13,690 nt of DNA from Colimorpha sp045642445 (GCA_045642445.1 JAZUIX010000209.1:1-13690); one strand, 5' to 3'; counted from the stretch's first letter, positions 1-7,103 are shown. Numbers and translations: made by a program. Notes: a model not told the origin generated them from the letters alone.

Positions 1-2616
1 CGGTGACGCCACCGCAGTGGGCCAATCGTTAAAGCTCAAGTATCCGTTGCTGTTGACCTCACACGCTCCATCGAGCACCTGCCAGCAGGAAAAATCATTG
101 CTGAAATCCACCACCCACGGCAGCGTGTCTTGCACGGGACATACCCGCACATGGACAGTATCGGTGAAGGAGCCGTAGGTGTTGCTGACGGTAACGATAA
201 TGGTATCAACTCCCACGCCACTATATGTGATGTTCACCTGTGGCCCGCTACCGATAATATTGGCCATGCCGAGGGTGGCCATCGTGGACTCCCATTGGTA
301 GCTGAGCCCTACGGTATCGCCCTCGGTGAGGTTCACCGTGGCGGTGACGGTGTCGCCCTCATAGACCCGCGCCGCCGAGGTGGCAAGGCTGCCCACCAGT
401 TCACTCGTATAGCGTATCTCTATGTCGTCAATGTATATGTATTTCCCACTCTCATAGCTGCTACCGGTCCACGCCAGGCGGATGGTCTGCCCGGCCAACG
501 GCTCCAGGTCGACGGTATATTGCTGGTAGGCGGTGGAGAACCCTGCCCCATTGATATAGAACAGCGTGTCGGCTGTAGCCCATACAGGGTTGGCTGCAGG
601 CAGGGCCTTGATCAATATATGGCGGTAGTTCATATTCGTGTAGAAACTGTTGTCCCGCTTCATCCACCACAATAGCGTCAGTCCATGTGCATCGGCCGGC
701 ACCACAATGGGTTGCGATACCAACGTGTCAAATGGGTTGTACACATCGTGCGTGGTAGCACAGGCCACCCGCTGGCCGCTGTGGGCGCCGGTGGTGCGCA
801 GGTCCCACACATTGGGTCCACTCGTAGGCATCTCCCAACAGGTGAAGCCCTGCTCGAAGCCTTCGCGCCACGGGAAGGTGGTTATCTGGCCGCAAACAAT
901 ATAGCTGACCGTAGCGGTGGCGGTGCCGTAATCGGTGGTGAGGGTCACGCTGACGGTGTCCCTGCCAGCCGTCAGATAGACTATCTTCAGCGTGTCGGCG
1001 GCACTCACTATGACTGCCTCGCCTCGGGCCTCCATCGCAGACGTCCACTGCCACTGCGGATTACTCAACACGCCGGCAGTGGACACCGCCACCATCTCCA
1101 CTGTGTCGCCGGCATCGACATTACCTGGCACTTGTATTGCCACGCTGGGTGCAGTAATCACCTCAATGCCCACATTATCTATGTATGCGTAAACACCACC
1201 TCTGCCAAAGCGTTGGAAGGCCACCCGTACACGATGGCCCGCGTAGGCATAGAGCTGCAGTTGGTGGCGTTGGAAGTTCTGCTCATGGTCCTCTATCGTG
1301 GCCAGCGTCACCCAGGCCGCGTTGGTGTCAACCGCATCAGTGGTGTCGCACACCAACAGGCGCACCCGTACCTTCGGGGCCCCATTGGATTGGTAATCCC
1401 AACGCATAGTAATTCCCTCGACATCGGGCAGTTCCACCGGAGGCGTAATCAGCCACTCATTGTAGATAGCAGACGACGAAGAGCTGTAGCCTGTGCGCAT
1501 GTAGCTGTTGTTGCTGGCCGTCTGTCGCTGCCAGCTGAGGCTATAATTCGAATAGGCTTTCTGCCAGCAGTTGTCGCTGGCTGCCAGCTGGAAGTCGTCA
1601 GCCCACGGCAGCAAATGCACAGTGCCGCATCCCGTGGTAAAGGAGAACGGGCGCACTCGAAAACTGCTGTCACCCACGCCACAGACGGTTTGAATGGTAC
1701 CATTATAAACGGTGGTGGGGTTGATGCCGCTGAACAGCAGTAACGTATCGCTCACCAGCGTATCCAACCCCATGGCAGGAATACACAACCGACAAACCAA
1801 GCCACCAGCCGACAAACTGAGCATCGTGCTGTCGGGATTGCTGCTGAGAGCCGTCACCGTCGGCGGTGCCGGACAAGCCGCACTGTCGGGAGTAAAGATG
1901 TAGCAACGTCCCTCCTCGGGCCACACTCCAGCTGCATTCACCGGCACCGGCGTGGAAGCAAAGCGCTGCACCGAGTGGTTGGCAAAGTCGAGGAAGAGCA
2001 TATCGGTGTTACTCTTGGCCAGGCCGGGCTGCGTAGTCGGCAGTTCGCTGATGCCTTCCGACGGACCGTAGACCAACCACACCTCGCCTGTAGCCTCATG
2101 CAACTGCGTCTGCCAGCTAACGAATGTGTTGGTATGCTGGTAAATCGCCAATCGGTGCTCTACCACCAACACACGGCTGCCTGCCGTCCCTATGATGGCG
2201 CAGCGGATATAGCAGCTCGTGTCTGCCATACCACGCAAACCGAGGCCGTCAATCTTGGGCATCACTGAGGCCGACGAAAGGATACTGGTGCCGCTCTGAG
2301 TAACCGTAATCCTGGCACCCAACCGCACTGCACCCATCAGATTGGTGCCAAAGGTGGTGTAGTCGGTTCCGGCAAAGGGAAAAGTGAAACCAATGTTGGT
2401 CAATAGAGAGCCGAACCCACCACTTGTTGTCCATCCGCTTGCTGGCGGCGTTACCAGTGCCGAGTCCACGCCCGTGATGTCAATCCACGCCGTCTCATCC
2501 ACCCTTGTGGCAAAGCGGTAATTGTCTATCAGCGTCTGTGCCCGCAGGGATAGCCCATGTGACATTGCGACTATCACAAAGAGCAGTACGGTCAGTTTTT
2601 TGATGTTTTTGGTCAT
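1..2616 (-). CDS. Large secreted multidomain adhesin-like protein (choice-of-anchor J/cleaved-adhesin and PKD-like modules), C-terminus outside window
   Basis: The frame is open from the ATG at 2616 to base 1 (872 codons), so the C-terminus lies outside. Residues 1-26 form a signal peptide: a basic start (MTKNIKK), a hydrophobic core and a likely cut after LRA. A beta-rich N-terminal region with an IGFTFPFAGTDYTTFG stretch follows. Three similar modules open with an aromatic-Pro-Trp-x-x-x-F or LPW motif at W338, W583 and W834, about 250 residues apart. Each joins a jelly-roll-like domain (TWP..WW/W..D patterns, YIDDIEIRY or YIDNVGIEV near its end) to an Ig/PKD-like domain (about 489-577 and 737-828) with a GDTVxMxA start and a TVSVT..YGT end. 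This layout matches the choice-of-anchor J/cleaved-adhesin family seen in type IX secretion cargo. Inference: a cell-surface or released adhesin or enzyme scaffold. The sorting domain would confirm this but is not visible. Its ATG overlaps the coaD stop. Confidence 0.85.
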   Translation of the reverse strand, partial: MTKNIKKLTVLLFVIVAMSHGLSLRAQTLIDNYRFATRVDETAWIDITGVDSALVTPPASGWTTSGGFGSLLTNIGFTFPFAGTDYTTFGTNLMGAVRLGARITVTQSGTSILSSASVMPKIDGLGLRGMADTSCYIRCAIIGTAGSRVLVVEHRLAIYQHTNTFVSWQTQLHEATGEVWLVYGPSEGISELPTTQPGLAKSNTDMLFLDFANHSVQRFASTPVPVNAAGVWPEEGRCYIFTPDSAACPAPPTVTALSSNPDSTMLSLSAGGLVCRLCIPAMGLDTLVSDTLLLFSGINPTTVYNGTIQTVCGVGDSSFRVRPFSFTTGCGTVHLLPWADDFQLAASDNCWQKAYSNYSLSWQRQTASNNSYMRTGYSSSSSAIYNEWLITPPVELPDVEGITMRWDYQSNGAPKVRVRLLVCDTTDAVDTNAAWVTLATIEDHEQNFQRHQLQLYAYAGHRVRVAFQRFGRGGVYAYIDNVGIEVITAPSVAIQVPGNVDAGDTVEMVAVSTAGVLSNPQWQWTSAMEARGEAVIVSAADTLKIVYLTAGRDTVSVTLTTDYGTATATVSYIVCGQITTFPWREGFEQGFTCWEMPTSGPNVWDLRTTGAHSGQRVACATTHDVYNPFDTLVSQPIVVPADAHGLTLLWWMKRDNSFYTNMNYRHILIKALPAANPVWATADTLFYINGAGFSTAYQQYTVDLEPLAGQTIRLAWTGSSYESGKYIYIDDIEIRYTSELVGSLATSAARVYEGDTVTATVNLTEGDTVGLSYQWESTMATLGMANIIGSGPQVNITYSGVGVDTIIVTVSNTYGSFTDTVHVRVCPVQDTLPWVVDFSNDFSCWQVLDGACEVNSNGYLSFNDWPTAVASP

Positions 2617-3050
2617 TGAATTGATGTTTTATGATTATTGCTGTGACTGATACGTTCTCTTTCTAAGGTGGAAGAGATGTTTTGGTGTTCCAGGTCGGAG
2701 AGCAGGATGACTGTCTCAATGGCAGGGTCGAGGGTTCTGTTTACTGCGGCAACAGTCTGCTCGTAGGCTAAATCTTCGGCATTGCGGACACCTCGGAGTA
2801 TACACTCGGCACCAATTCGGTGACATAAATCTATGGTCATGTCGCTGTAGGCAACGGCTTCAACACGAGGCTCGTCGGCAAAAACTGCTTGGATTCGGGC
2901 AATACGCTCGTCGGTGGTGAACATATATTTTTTGTCGCTGTTGACACCCACACCAATATATATCTTGTCAAAAAGTTTTAATCCACGGCGTACTATGACT
3001 TCGTGTCCTGTTGTAAATGGGTCGAAAGAGCCTGGGAATAGTGCGATCAT
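2613..3050 (-). CDS. coaD: Phosphopantetheine adenylyltransferase (CoaD), shortened C-terminus
   Basis: CoaD transfers AMP from ATP to 4'-phosphopantetheine to give dephospho-CoA, the penultimate step of coenzyme A synthesis in the cytoplasm. The protein starts MIALFPGSFDPFTTGH, which holds the nucleotidyltransferase GxFDPxTxGH motif (residues 6-16). Further on are a TIDL segment, the ILRGVRNAEDLAYE substrate-binding segment, and an ISSTLERE motif corresponding to ISSxxVRE. The start at 3050 is chosen because family homology begins there; the frame is open further upstream but runs into the repeat element. The product is 145 residues against about 155-165 in the family. The tail after ISSTLERE (ISHSNNHKTSIQ) lacks the usual GxDxSxFVP helix region, and no other frame restores it. 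The stop TGA shares an ATGA with the adhesin start. A 329-bp repeat ends 34 bp upstream of the start. Confidence 0.85.
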   Translation of the reverse strand: MIALFPGSFDPFTTGHEVIVRRGLKLFDKIYIGVGVNSDKKYMFTTDERIARIQAVFADEPRVEAVAYSDMTIDLCHRIGAECILRGVRNAEDLAYEQTVAAVNRTLDPAIETVILLSDLEHQNISSTLERERISHSNNHKTSIQ

Positions 3051-3084
3051 AATCAGTTTTGGGTTTGAAACTTCCTCTGCTTTG

Positions 3085-3103
3085 AAGGTGGGTTCTATAA
3101 ATT
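3085..3103 (+). repeat. Left terminal inverted repeat of element copy 1
   Basis: AAGGTGGGTTCTATAAATT is the exact reverse complement of 3395-3413 and is identical to 13520-13538. The flanking bases differ between the two copies (CTTTG before this one, AATTC before 13520), which sets the element boundary at AAGGTGGG. Confidence 0.85.
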
Positions 3104-3388
3104 GATTTCTTGGGATTTTGAGTTGGTTTTGGAACAGATTGCTGAGCGGAACGAGGAAGCGTAGCGGGCTATGAGAAGAAAGCCTGTGGCTTTCGATAGC
3201 GTTCCGTAGGACGATAAGCGAAGCGAAATCGAGCGGTGAACAAAAAGTGATAAACCTGTCAAAGCTGAGTGCAGAGGCCAAGCTCGCTTGGACTTTGCCG
3301 AGGCCAAGACAGGTCTGCAAAGCAAACAGCAAGATGCCGGAAAACGCCCGAAATCGCAGAAAAGTATTTTATTTTTCATTATCTTCAT
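3095..3388 (-). CDS. Element-borne small ORF, 97 aa, function unknown
   Basis: This frame starts MKIMKNKILFCDFGRF 7 bp inside the right terminal repeat, and its TAG stop lies in the left terminal repeat, so it spans nearly the whole element. The product is basic and Cys-rich (CC..C near residues 20-24) and resembles no domain I can name. The first 22 residues are identical to those of the copy-2 frame, and the last 28 residues (ARYASSF..AICSKT..KSQEINL) are nearly the same. Both length differences keep the frame. This could mean translation, or it could be a chance result of indels in a structured DNA element. No promoter box or ribosome-binding site is evident. Low confidence that it is a real protein gene. 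Confidence 0.3.
   Translation of the reverse strand: MKIMKNKILFCDFGRFPASCCLLCRPVLASAKSKRAWPLHSALTGLSLFVHRSISLRLSSYGTLSKATGFLLIARYASSFRSAICSKTNSKSQEINL
3254..3314. repeat. Nested inverted repeats inside element copy 1
   Basis: Three nested arm pairs can be read: ACCTGTC (3254-3260) with GACAGGT (3308-3314), CAAAG (3260-3264) with CTTTG (3293-3297), and CCAAGC (3278-3283) with GCTTGG (3286-3291). A further 7-bp hairpin, GAAAGCC-TGT-GGCTTTC, lies at 3178-3194. The 3254-3314 block sits between two AAAC tetranucleotides and is missing from copy 2. It could fold as RNA or cruciform DNA. Confidence 0.55.
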
Positions 3389-3394
3389 ACGTTG

Positions 3395-3413
3395 AATTTA
3401 TAGAACCCACCTT
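3395..3413 (-). repeat. Right terminal inverted repeat of element copy 1
   Basis: This is the perfect inverted copy of 3085-3103. The matching end of copy 2 would lie just past the right edge of the window. Confidence 0.85.
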
Positions 3414-3416
3414 AAC

Positions 3417-3433
3417 ACACTCCTTTCGGGTGT
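3417..3433 (-). terminator. Weak hairpin after the LtaS-like gene
   Basis: On the minus strand, ACACCC-GAAA-GG(A)GTGT forms a 6-bp stem with one bulged base and a GAAA loop, starting 3 bp after the stop codon at 3436. No U-tract follows; the next bases run into the repeat element. It may be a weak terminator or a 3'-end stabilising hairpin. Confidence 0.3.
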
Positions 3434-3435
3434 TG

Positions 3436-5820
3436 TTATTCTTTGCTGTATTCAAAACGGACGGTGATGTTTTGACAGGTGAGGCGGGTCGAGGGAACCC
3501 AATCTTCATCGTGTATAGGGGTGACGATGCGTAGTTGGGCATAGTTGGCATGACGTGTGGAGAGACGCATTTCCTTGGACATATCTATATGGTATAGCGT
3601 ATTGGGCTTTAACTCTCCTGTATTGATAAATTTGACAATCTTATCGCTGCTCCACAAAGTGTCTTCACCTTGCAATGAAAATTCAAGGTTCATATATTGG
3701 TTTGGTTGGAGAGTGTCGGCTAAAATAACATCGGCAGAGAGGGTCAACCGAACATGAGAACAGCCTTCGGTGTTTTGCAATTTGGTGAGAGGCATCAAGT
3801 CGAAGTAGGCATACCCTGCCTCGCTGGGTTTTCGGTTGGGAGAGACACATTGCACGGCTGTGGTGTGGCGATAGGTTTGGACATGGTCGTAGTGATTCCG
3901 AGGATGTAGAGGATGACGAGTGAGGCGGTCTTTATAATAGGTGTATTGGTATAGATAGCGCATGAGGCCGAGTTGCTCAGCACATTGTTGGCGAAGGTCG
4001 GCATCGTCGCATGGAGTGAGACGAAGACCTTCTCCGATGGTGTAAAGGCGGTCTGCAGACCCATTGTAATAACAGTTGTGCCACACAAGTTCGTCCATGC
4101 CCCGGTTATAGTTGACGATGAGCATGGTCTTGGGGTCGGGTTGCAAGCCACTACCTAACCAATGAACGGTGGGAGGCATCGTAATACCAAAATTGTCGGC
4201 CATGAGACGACACAAAGAGGGGGCAATGTCGTTATGAGTGACGAGATGGGTGAAAGTGTGGGAAGCGGAAAGCATAGGTGACCAGATAATAAGGGGGACA
4301 TGGTGGAAGTCGAGGGCATCGCGTCGACCCGTGCCGTAGGCATGGTCGCCAGTGATGACGAAGATCGTATTGGAGAAGTCGTGAATGCGGCTGTACTGAC
4401 GAAAGAAACGACGGAGACAGTCGTCGGTGTAACAAGCTGCGGCATGATGGCCATCATTCTCTTTTCCTTGGATGCGTTGTGCTCGGGCGAGATATTGCTG
4501 CTGGAGATTTTTATCGCCCAAATCCAAAGGCTCGTGCATGGTGAGGGTGGTGATGAGGTTGCATTGCGGCTGAGAGGGTTGCTCAGAGATCACCTCTAAG
4601 GTGCGCTGGAGCAGTTTGCCGTCGTGATAACCCCAATAGTTGCCGTCAATCTTATTCTCGTGCGCCCGATATTCGTCGAAGAAAGGGGAAAGATAGTCGA
4701 CCCGCTGGGCGGTGAGATATTCGTATATGCAATCGAAGGTAAAATAACCCGCATAGAAGGCATTGGTGCGATAAGCATTGTTGCCGAGAATGGAGAGAAG
4801 TGAGTTGTGCTGCGGCATTGTGCCAAACTGGAAGCCTTTGGGGCCACCCACAGAGCCTGTGATAGCAGGCACGGCGCCATAACTGCGCACTGTTGTGGAG
4901 AGACAATTAGGAAAATAAAGGCCACTCCCAGCCAAGCTGTCGATGAAAGGCATAAGACCTGTCTGCATAAGGTCGGAACCCATCGACTCGACCAGGATTA
5001 TCACCACATTGGGCTTATTATCGCCTTGTGGGAAATACTCGCCTAAGAAGTTAGATGTGGCATCGGTGCGATCCAAAGGATATTGTGGGTCGTCGGGCGA
5101 GAACTCGGGATGGGAGGCCAAGAGACGGGCCATTTTGTCGGCATCATAACTGACTTCGTTTTGGAGAAACTCGTCAGAACGAGTGTAACGGTTTTGTCGG
5201 AGATAGACAAGACTGTCGGAAAGAAGGTAGTGGGTCTTGGTGATAATGACATTGCCGTACTGATGATAGAGTAGGTTCTCCATCTGGAAAAAGAGTGAGA
5301 GGAGGAAAAAGAGCAGCGTCACCACTCCTATGGGCCAGCCGCCCCAATGGTGCCGTACCACCCAATTGCCCAATACAAGCATAACTGCCAAGAAGAGCAC
5401 AATAGCCACAATCGGCATCACCACCCCCACGGCTCCTACTACAGCCATGAGTGTTTCGGACAAAGGACGAGCCAAAAGTTCGCTGCCTAAAAGGAATCCG
5501 TTGTGGAAAAGATACAGCGTCAATCCTAATTCTGAGATAAGAAGGATGGCAAAGATCACCGAGGCCACATATTGTGCCGCTTTGGGAGCAAAACGATTGA
5601 TGAGCAGGTAGAGAAATCCGACAATAATGATAGACCAAGAGGAGAAAACAAGGTTGTAGACCAAAGTGTTGACAATAACTTTTCCAACATGATCGTCGAT
5701 GGTGGAGAAAGATAATTCCACCACCTTCATGACCAACATGAGCACCAAAAAGAGGGCTGCTATGGCAAAGAAAGGTTGGAGACGCTGCAGGATCGGTTGT
5801 TTTATTGGTCTTGTCTTCAT
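3436..5820 (-). CDS. LTA synthase-like sulfatase/phosphotransferase-fold membrane protein
   Basis: This 794-residue protein has about five N-terminal membrane segments (roughly 17-36, 47-72, 84-105, 121-152, 163-178) followed by an extracytoplasmic alkaline-phosphatase-superfamily domain. The domain carries NVVIILVESMGSD (metal-ligand E278), a nucleophile region TTVRSYGAVPA (probable S313 where Thr is usual), H429 in TMHEP, and D492-H493 in ITGDHAYGTG. These match the catalytic layout of lipoteichoic-acid-synthase-like (LtaS/MdoB/EptA-related) enzymes. In a Gram-negative cell it would act on the periplasmic face and more likely transfer a phospho-headgroup (phosphoglycerol or phosphoethanolamine) to lipid or glycan, or act as a hydrolase. 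About 130 C-terminal residues (from about 665) form a beta-rich extension beyond the catalytic fold that I cannot assign. The start lies 86 bp after the pgk stop, behind two 15-bp direct repeats. The substrate is not predictable. Confidence 0.85.
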   Translation of the reverse strand: MKTRPIKQPILQRLQPFFAIAALFLVLMLVMKVVELSFSTIDDHVGKVIVNTLVYNLVFSSWSIIIVGFLYLLINRFAPKAAQYVASVIFAILLISELGLTLYLFHNGFLLGSELLARPLSETLMAVVGAVGVVMPIVAIVLFLAVMLVLGNWVVRHHWGGWPIGVVTLLFFLLSLFFQMENLLYHQYGNVIITKTHYLLSDSLVYLRQNRYTRSDEFLQNEVSYDADKMARLLASHPEFSPDDPQYPLDRTDATSNFLGEYFPQGDNKPNVVIILVESMGSDLMQTGLMPFIDSLAGSGLYFPNCLSTTVRSYGAVPAITGSVGGPKGFQFGTMPQHNSLLSILGNNAYRTNAFYAGYFTFDCIYEYLTAQRVDYLSPFFDEYRAHENKIDGNYWGYHDGKLLQRTLEVISEQPSQPQCNLITTLTMHEPLDLGDKNLQQQYLARAQRIQGKENDGHHAAACYTDDCLRRFFRQYSRIHDFSNTIFVITGDHAYGTGRRDALDFHHVPLIIWSPMLSASHTFTHLVTHNDIAPSLCRLMADNFGITMPPTVHWLGSGLQPDPKTMLIVNYNRGMDELVWHNCYYNGSADRLYTIGEGLRLTPCDDADLRQQCAEQLGLMRYLYQYTYYKDRLTRHPLHPRNHYDHVQTYRHTTAVQCVSPNRKPSEAGYAYFDLMPLTKLQNTEGCSHVRLTLSADVILADTLQPNQYMNLEFSLQGEDTLWSSDKIVKFINTGELKPNTLYHIDMSKEMRLSTRHANYAQLRIVTPIHDEDWVPSTRLTCQNITVRFEYSKE

Positions 5821-5822
5821 CT

Positions 5823-5852
5823 CTTGTATCTTTAATTCTTGTGTCTCTAATT
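5823..5852 (-). repeat. Two tandem 15-bp direct repeats just before the LtaS-like start
   Basis: CTTGTATCTTTAATT (5823-5837) and CTTGTGTCTCTAATT (5838-5852) match at 13 of 15 positions and lie directly next to each other. They end 2 bp before the start codon at 5820. This region would be the 5' leader of the LtaS-like gene. Confidence 0.6.
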
Positions 5853-5856
5853 ACAA

Positions 5857-5883
5857 GTAGGGCCACCAGAAAGGCAGCCCTAC
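5857..5883 (-). terminator. 11-bp-stem hairpin between pgk and the LtaS-like gene
   Basis: On the minus strand, GTAGGGCTGCC and GGTGGCCCTAC pair over 11 positions (two G-T wobbles) around a TTTCT loop. The hairpin begins 23 bp after the pgk stop codon. A T-rich run comes before it and not after it, so it is not a textbook intrinsic terminator. It could be an attenuator, an mRNA processing or stability element, or a repeat remnant. Confidence 0.45.
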
Positions 5884-5906
5884 ATTGAAAAATGAAAAAA
5901 CACTTG

Positions 5907-7103
5907 TTATTCTTTGATAGCAGAAATACCGGGGAGGACTTTGCCTTCGAGGTATTCAAGCATGGCACCACCACCAGTGGAGACATAGCTCATCTGGTCG
6001 GCGAGGCCCATCTGTTTGACAGCGGCCACGGAGTCGCCACCACCAACTGCTGCAAAACAGCCCTGTTTGCAAGCTTCGGCCACACATTTGGCGATTTCGT
6101 TGGTACCTTTTGCGAAAGCGGGCAATTCAAACACACCTGCAGGACCGTTCCAAAGGATGGTCTTGGAGGACATGATGACGTCGCGGAGCATCTTGCAGCT
6201 CTCGGGACCGCAGTCCATCGACTCCCAACCATCGGGAACTGCATTGGAGGGGACAATCTGAGTGTTGGCATCGTTGGCAAATTTGTCGGCGATAACGCTG
6301 TCGGTGGGGAGATAGTACTTCACACCATGAGCGTCCATCTTCTTCATCAGTTCGATGGCGAGGTCCATCTTGTCGTCTTCACAAATGCTGTTACCGATCT
6401 TGCCACCGAGGGCCTTGGTGAAGGTGTAACGCATACCACCGATGATAACCATATTGTCGACCTTGTCGATAAGGTTCTCGAGGATGCCGATTTTGCTGCT
6501 GACCTTGCTGCCACCGATAATGGCGGTGAAGGGACGCGGAGGATTCTGCATCAGTTTCTCAAGGTTGCGGACCTCGTTCTCCATGAGGAAACCAAAGTAT
6601 TTGTCGTTGGGGAAGAAACGAGCGATAACGGCGGTGGAGCTGTGCTCACGGTGTGCTGCACCAAAGGCATCGTTGATGTAGCAGTCACCAAGTTTGGAGA
6701 GCTGTTCTGCCAATTCTACGCCACCCTTTGTCTCTTCGGGATAGAAACGGATATTCTCGAGGAGGAGCACTTCGCCGGATTTGAGGTTCTTGGCCATCTC
6801 TTCGACCTTGCCTTCACCAAGGAGTGCCTGGGTGAACTGGACAGGGCGGTTGATGAGGGTCTCCAAATATTTGGCAACGGGTTCGAGGGTCAGTTCGGGC
6901 TCAAAGCCACCCTTCTTCGGACGGCCAAAGTGTGCCATGATGATGATGGAAGCACCGTCGGCGAGGAGTTTGTTGATGGTGGGCAGAGACTCACGCATAC
7001 GGGTGTCGTCGGTGATGTTTTTCTTATCGTCCATAGGGACGTTGAAATCAACGCGAAGCAGGACTTTGCGACCGTTGAAGTTGATGTCTTTGATGGATTT
7101 CAT
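5907..7103 (-). CDS. pgk: Phosphoglycerate kinase
   Basis: Pgk catalyses 1,3-bisphosphoglycerate + ADP to 3-phosphoglycerate + ATP in cytoplasmic glycolysis, and the reverse in gluconeogenesis. The 398-residue length is normal. Family landmarks are RVDFNVP (17-23, substrate Asp/Asn), the HFGRPKK loop (58-64), LLLENIRFYPEE (113-124), YINDAFGAAHREHSS (142-156), AIIGGSKVSSKI, the WNGPAGVFE segment, and the GGGDSVAAV nucleotide loop followed by STGGGAMLEYLEGK at the C-terminus. The usual GGMAxTF reads GGMRYTF here, a mild departure. The protein begins exactly at the family N-terminus. It lies 66 bp downstream of atpB and 86 bp upstream of the LtaS-like gene, all on the same strand. No strong promoter box was seen in the 66-bp gap, so co-transcription with atpB is possible. 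Confidence 0.96.
   Translation of the reverse strand: MKSIKDINFNGRKVLLRVDFNVPMDDKKNITDDTRMRESLPTINKLLADGASIIIMAHFGRPKKGGFEPELTLEPVAKYLETLINRPVQFTQALLGEGKVEEMAKNLKSGEVLLLENIRFYPEETKGGVELAEQLSKLGDCYINDAFGAAHREHSSTAVIARFFPNDKYFGFLMENEVRNLEKLMQNPPRPFTAIIGGSKVSSKIGILENLIDKVDNMVIIGGMRYTFTKALGGKIGNSICEDDKMDLAIELMKKMDAHGVKYYLPTDSVIADKFANDANTQIVPSNAVPDGWESMDCGPESCKMLRDVIMSSKTILWNGPAGVFELPAFAKGTNEIAKCVAEACKQGCFAAVGGGDSVAAVKQMGLADQMSYVSTGGGAMLEYLEGKVLPGISAIKE

Larger units (their letters stand above)
3085..3413. mobile_element. MITE-like dispersed repeat, copy 1 (long form)
   Basis: The element is bounded by perfect 19-bp inverted repeats, AAGGTGGGTTCTATAAATT at 3085-3103 and its reverse complement at 3395-3413. 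It is 329 bp long. A second copy in the same orientation starts at 13520. The two copies share their left about 85 bp and their right about 65 bp with few substitutions and differ by internal length changes. No transposase is present and no clear target-site duplication was seen in the immediate flanks. The element fills almost all of the space between the LtaS-like gene stop (22 bp away) and coaD (34 bp away). It carries one reading frame of 97 codons on the minus strand and several internal inverted repeats. A non-autonomous transposon-like repeat is the simplest reading; a structured repeat of another origin remains possible. Confidence 0.75.

Noticed and set aside
685..1743. A 352-codon plus-strand frame inside the adhesin region
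   Set aside because: The minus strand is open over 872 codons with a signal peptide and repeated modules; the plus frame has no domain pattern.
2660..2672. An 8-base match (CCACCTTA on the minus strand) to the element terminus at the point where CoaD diverges from its family
   Set aside because: Tempting as an excision scar, but the match is too short and the bases also encode the family-conserved ISST motif.
3051..3332. Upstream extension of coaD to a start at 3332 (239 codons)
   Set aside because: The extra residues are encoded by the repeat element, and CoaD homology begins at 3050.
3085..3413. CRISPR array or toxin-antitoxin interpretation of the repeat region
   Set aside because: There is no regular spacer pattern and no cas gene, and the single frame shows no toxin or antitoxin motif.
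5174..5986. A 270-codon minus-strand frame overlapping the LtaS-like and pgk genes
   Set aside because: It lies in another frame of the LtaS-like gene and its sequence reads as a frame-shifted echo of the membrane helices.
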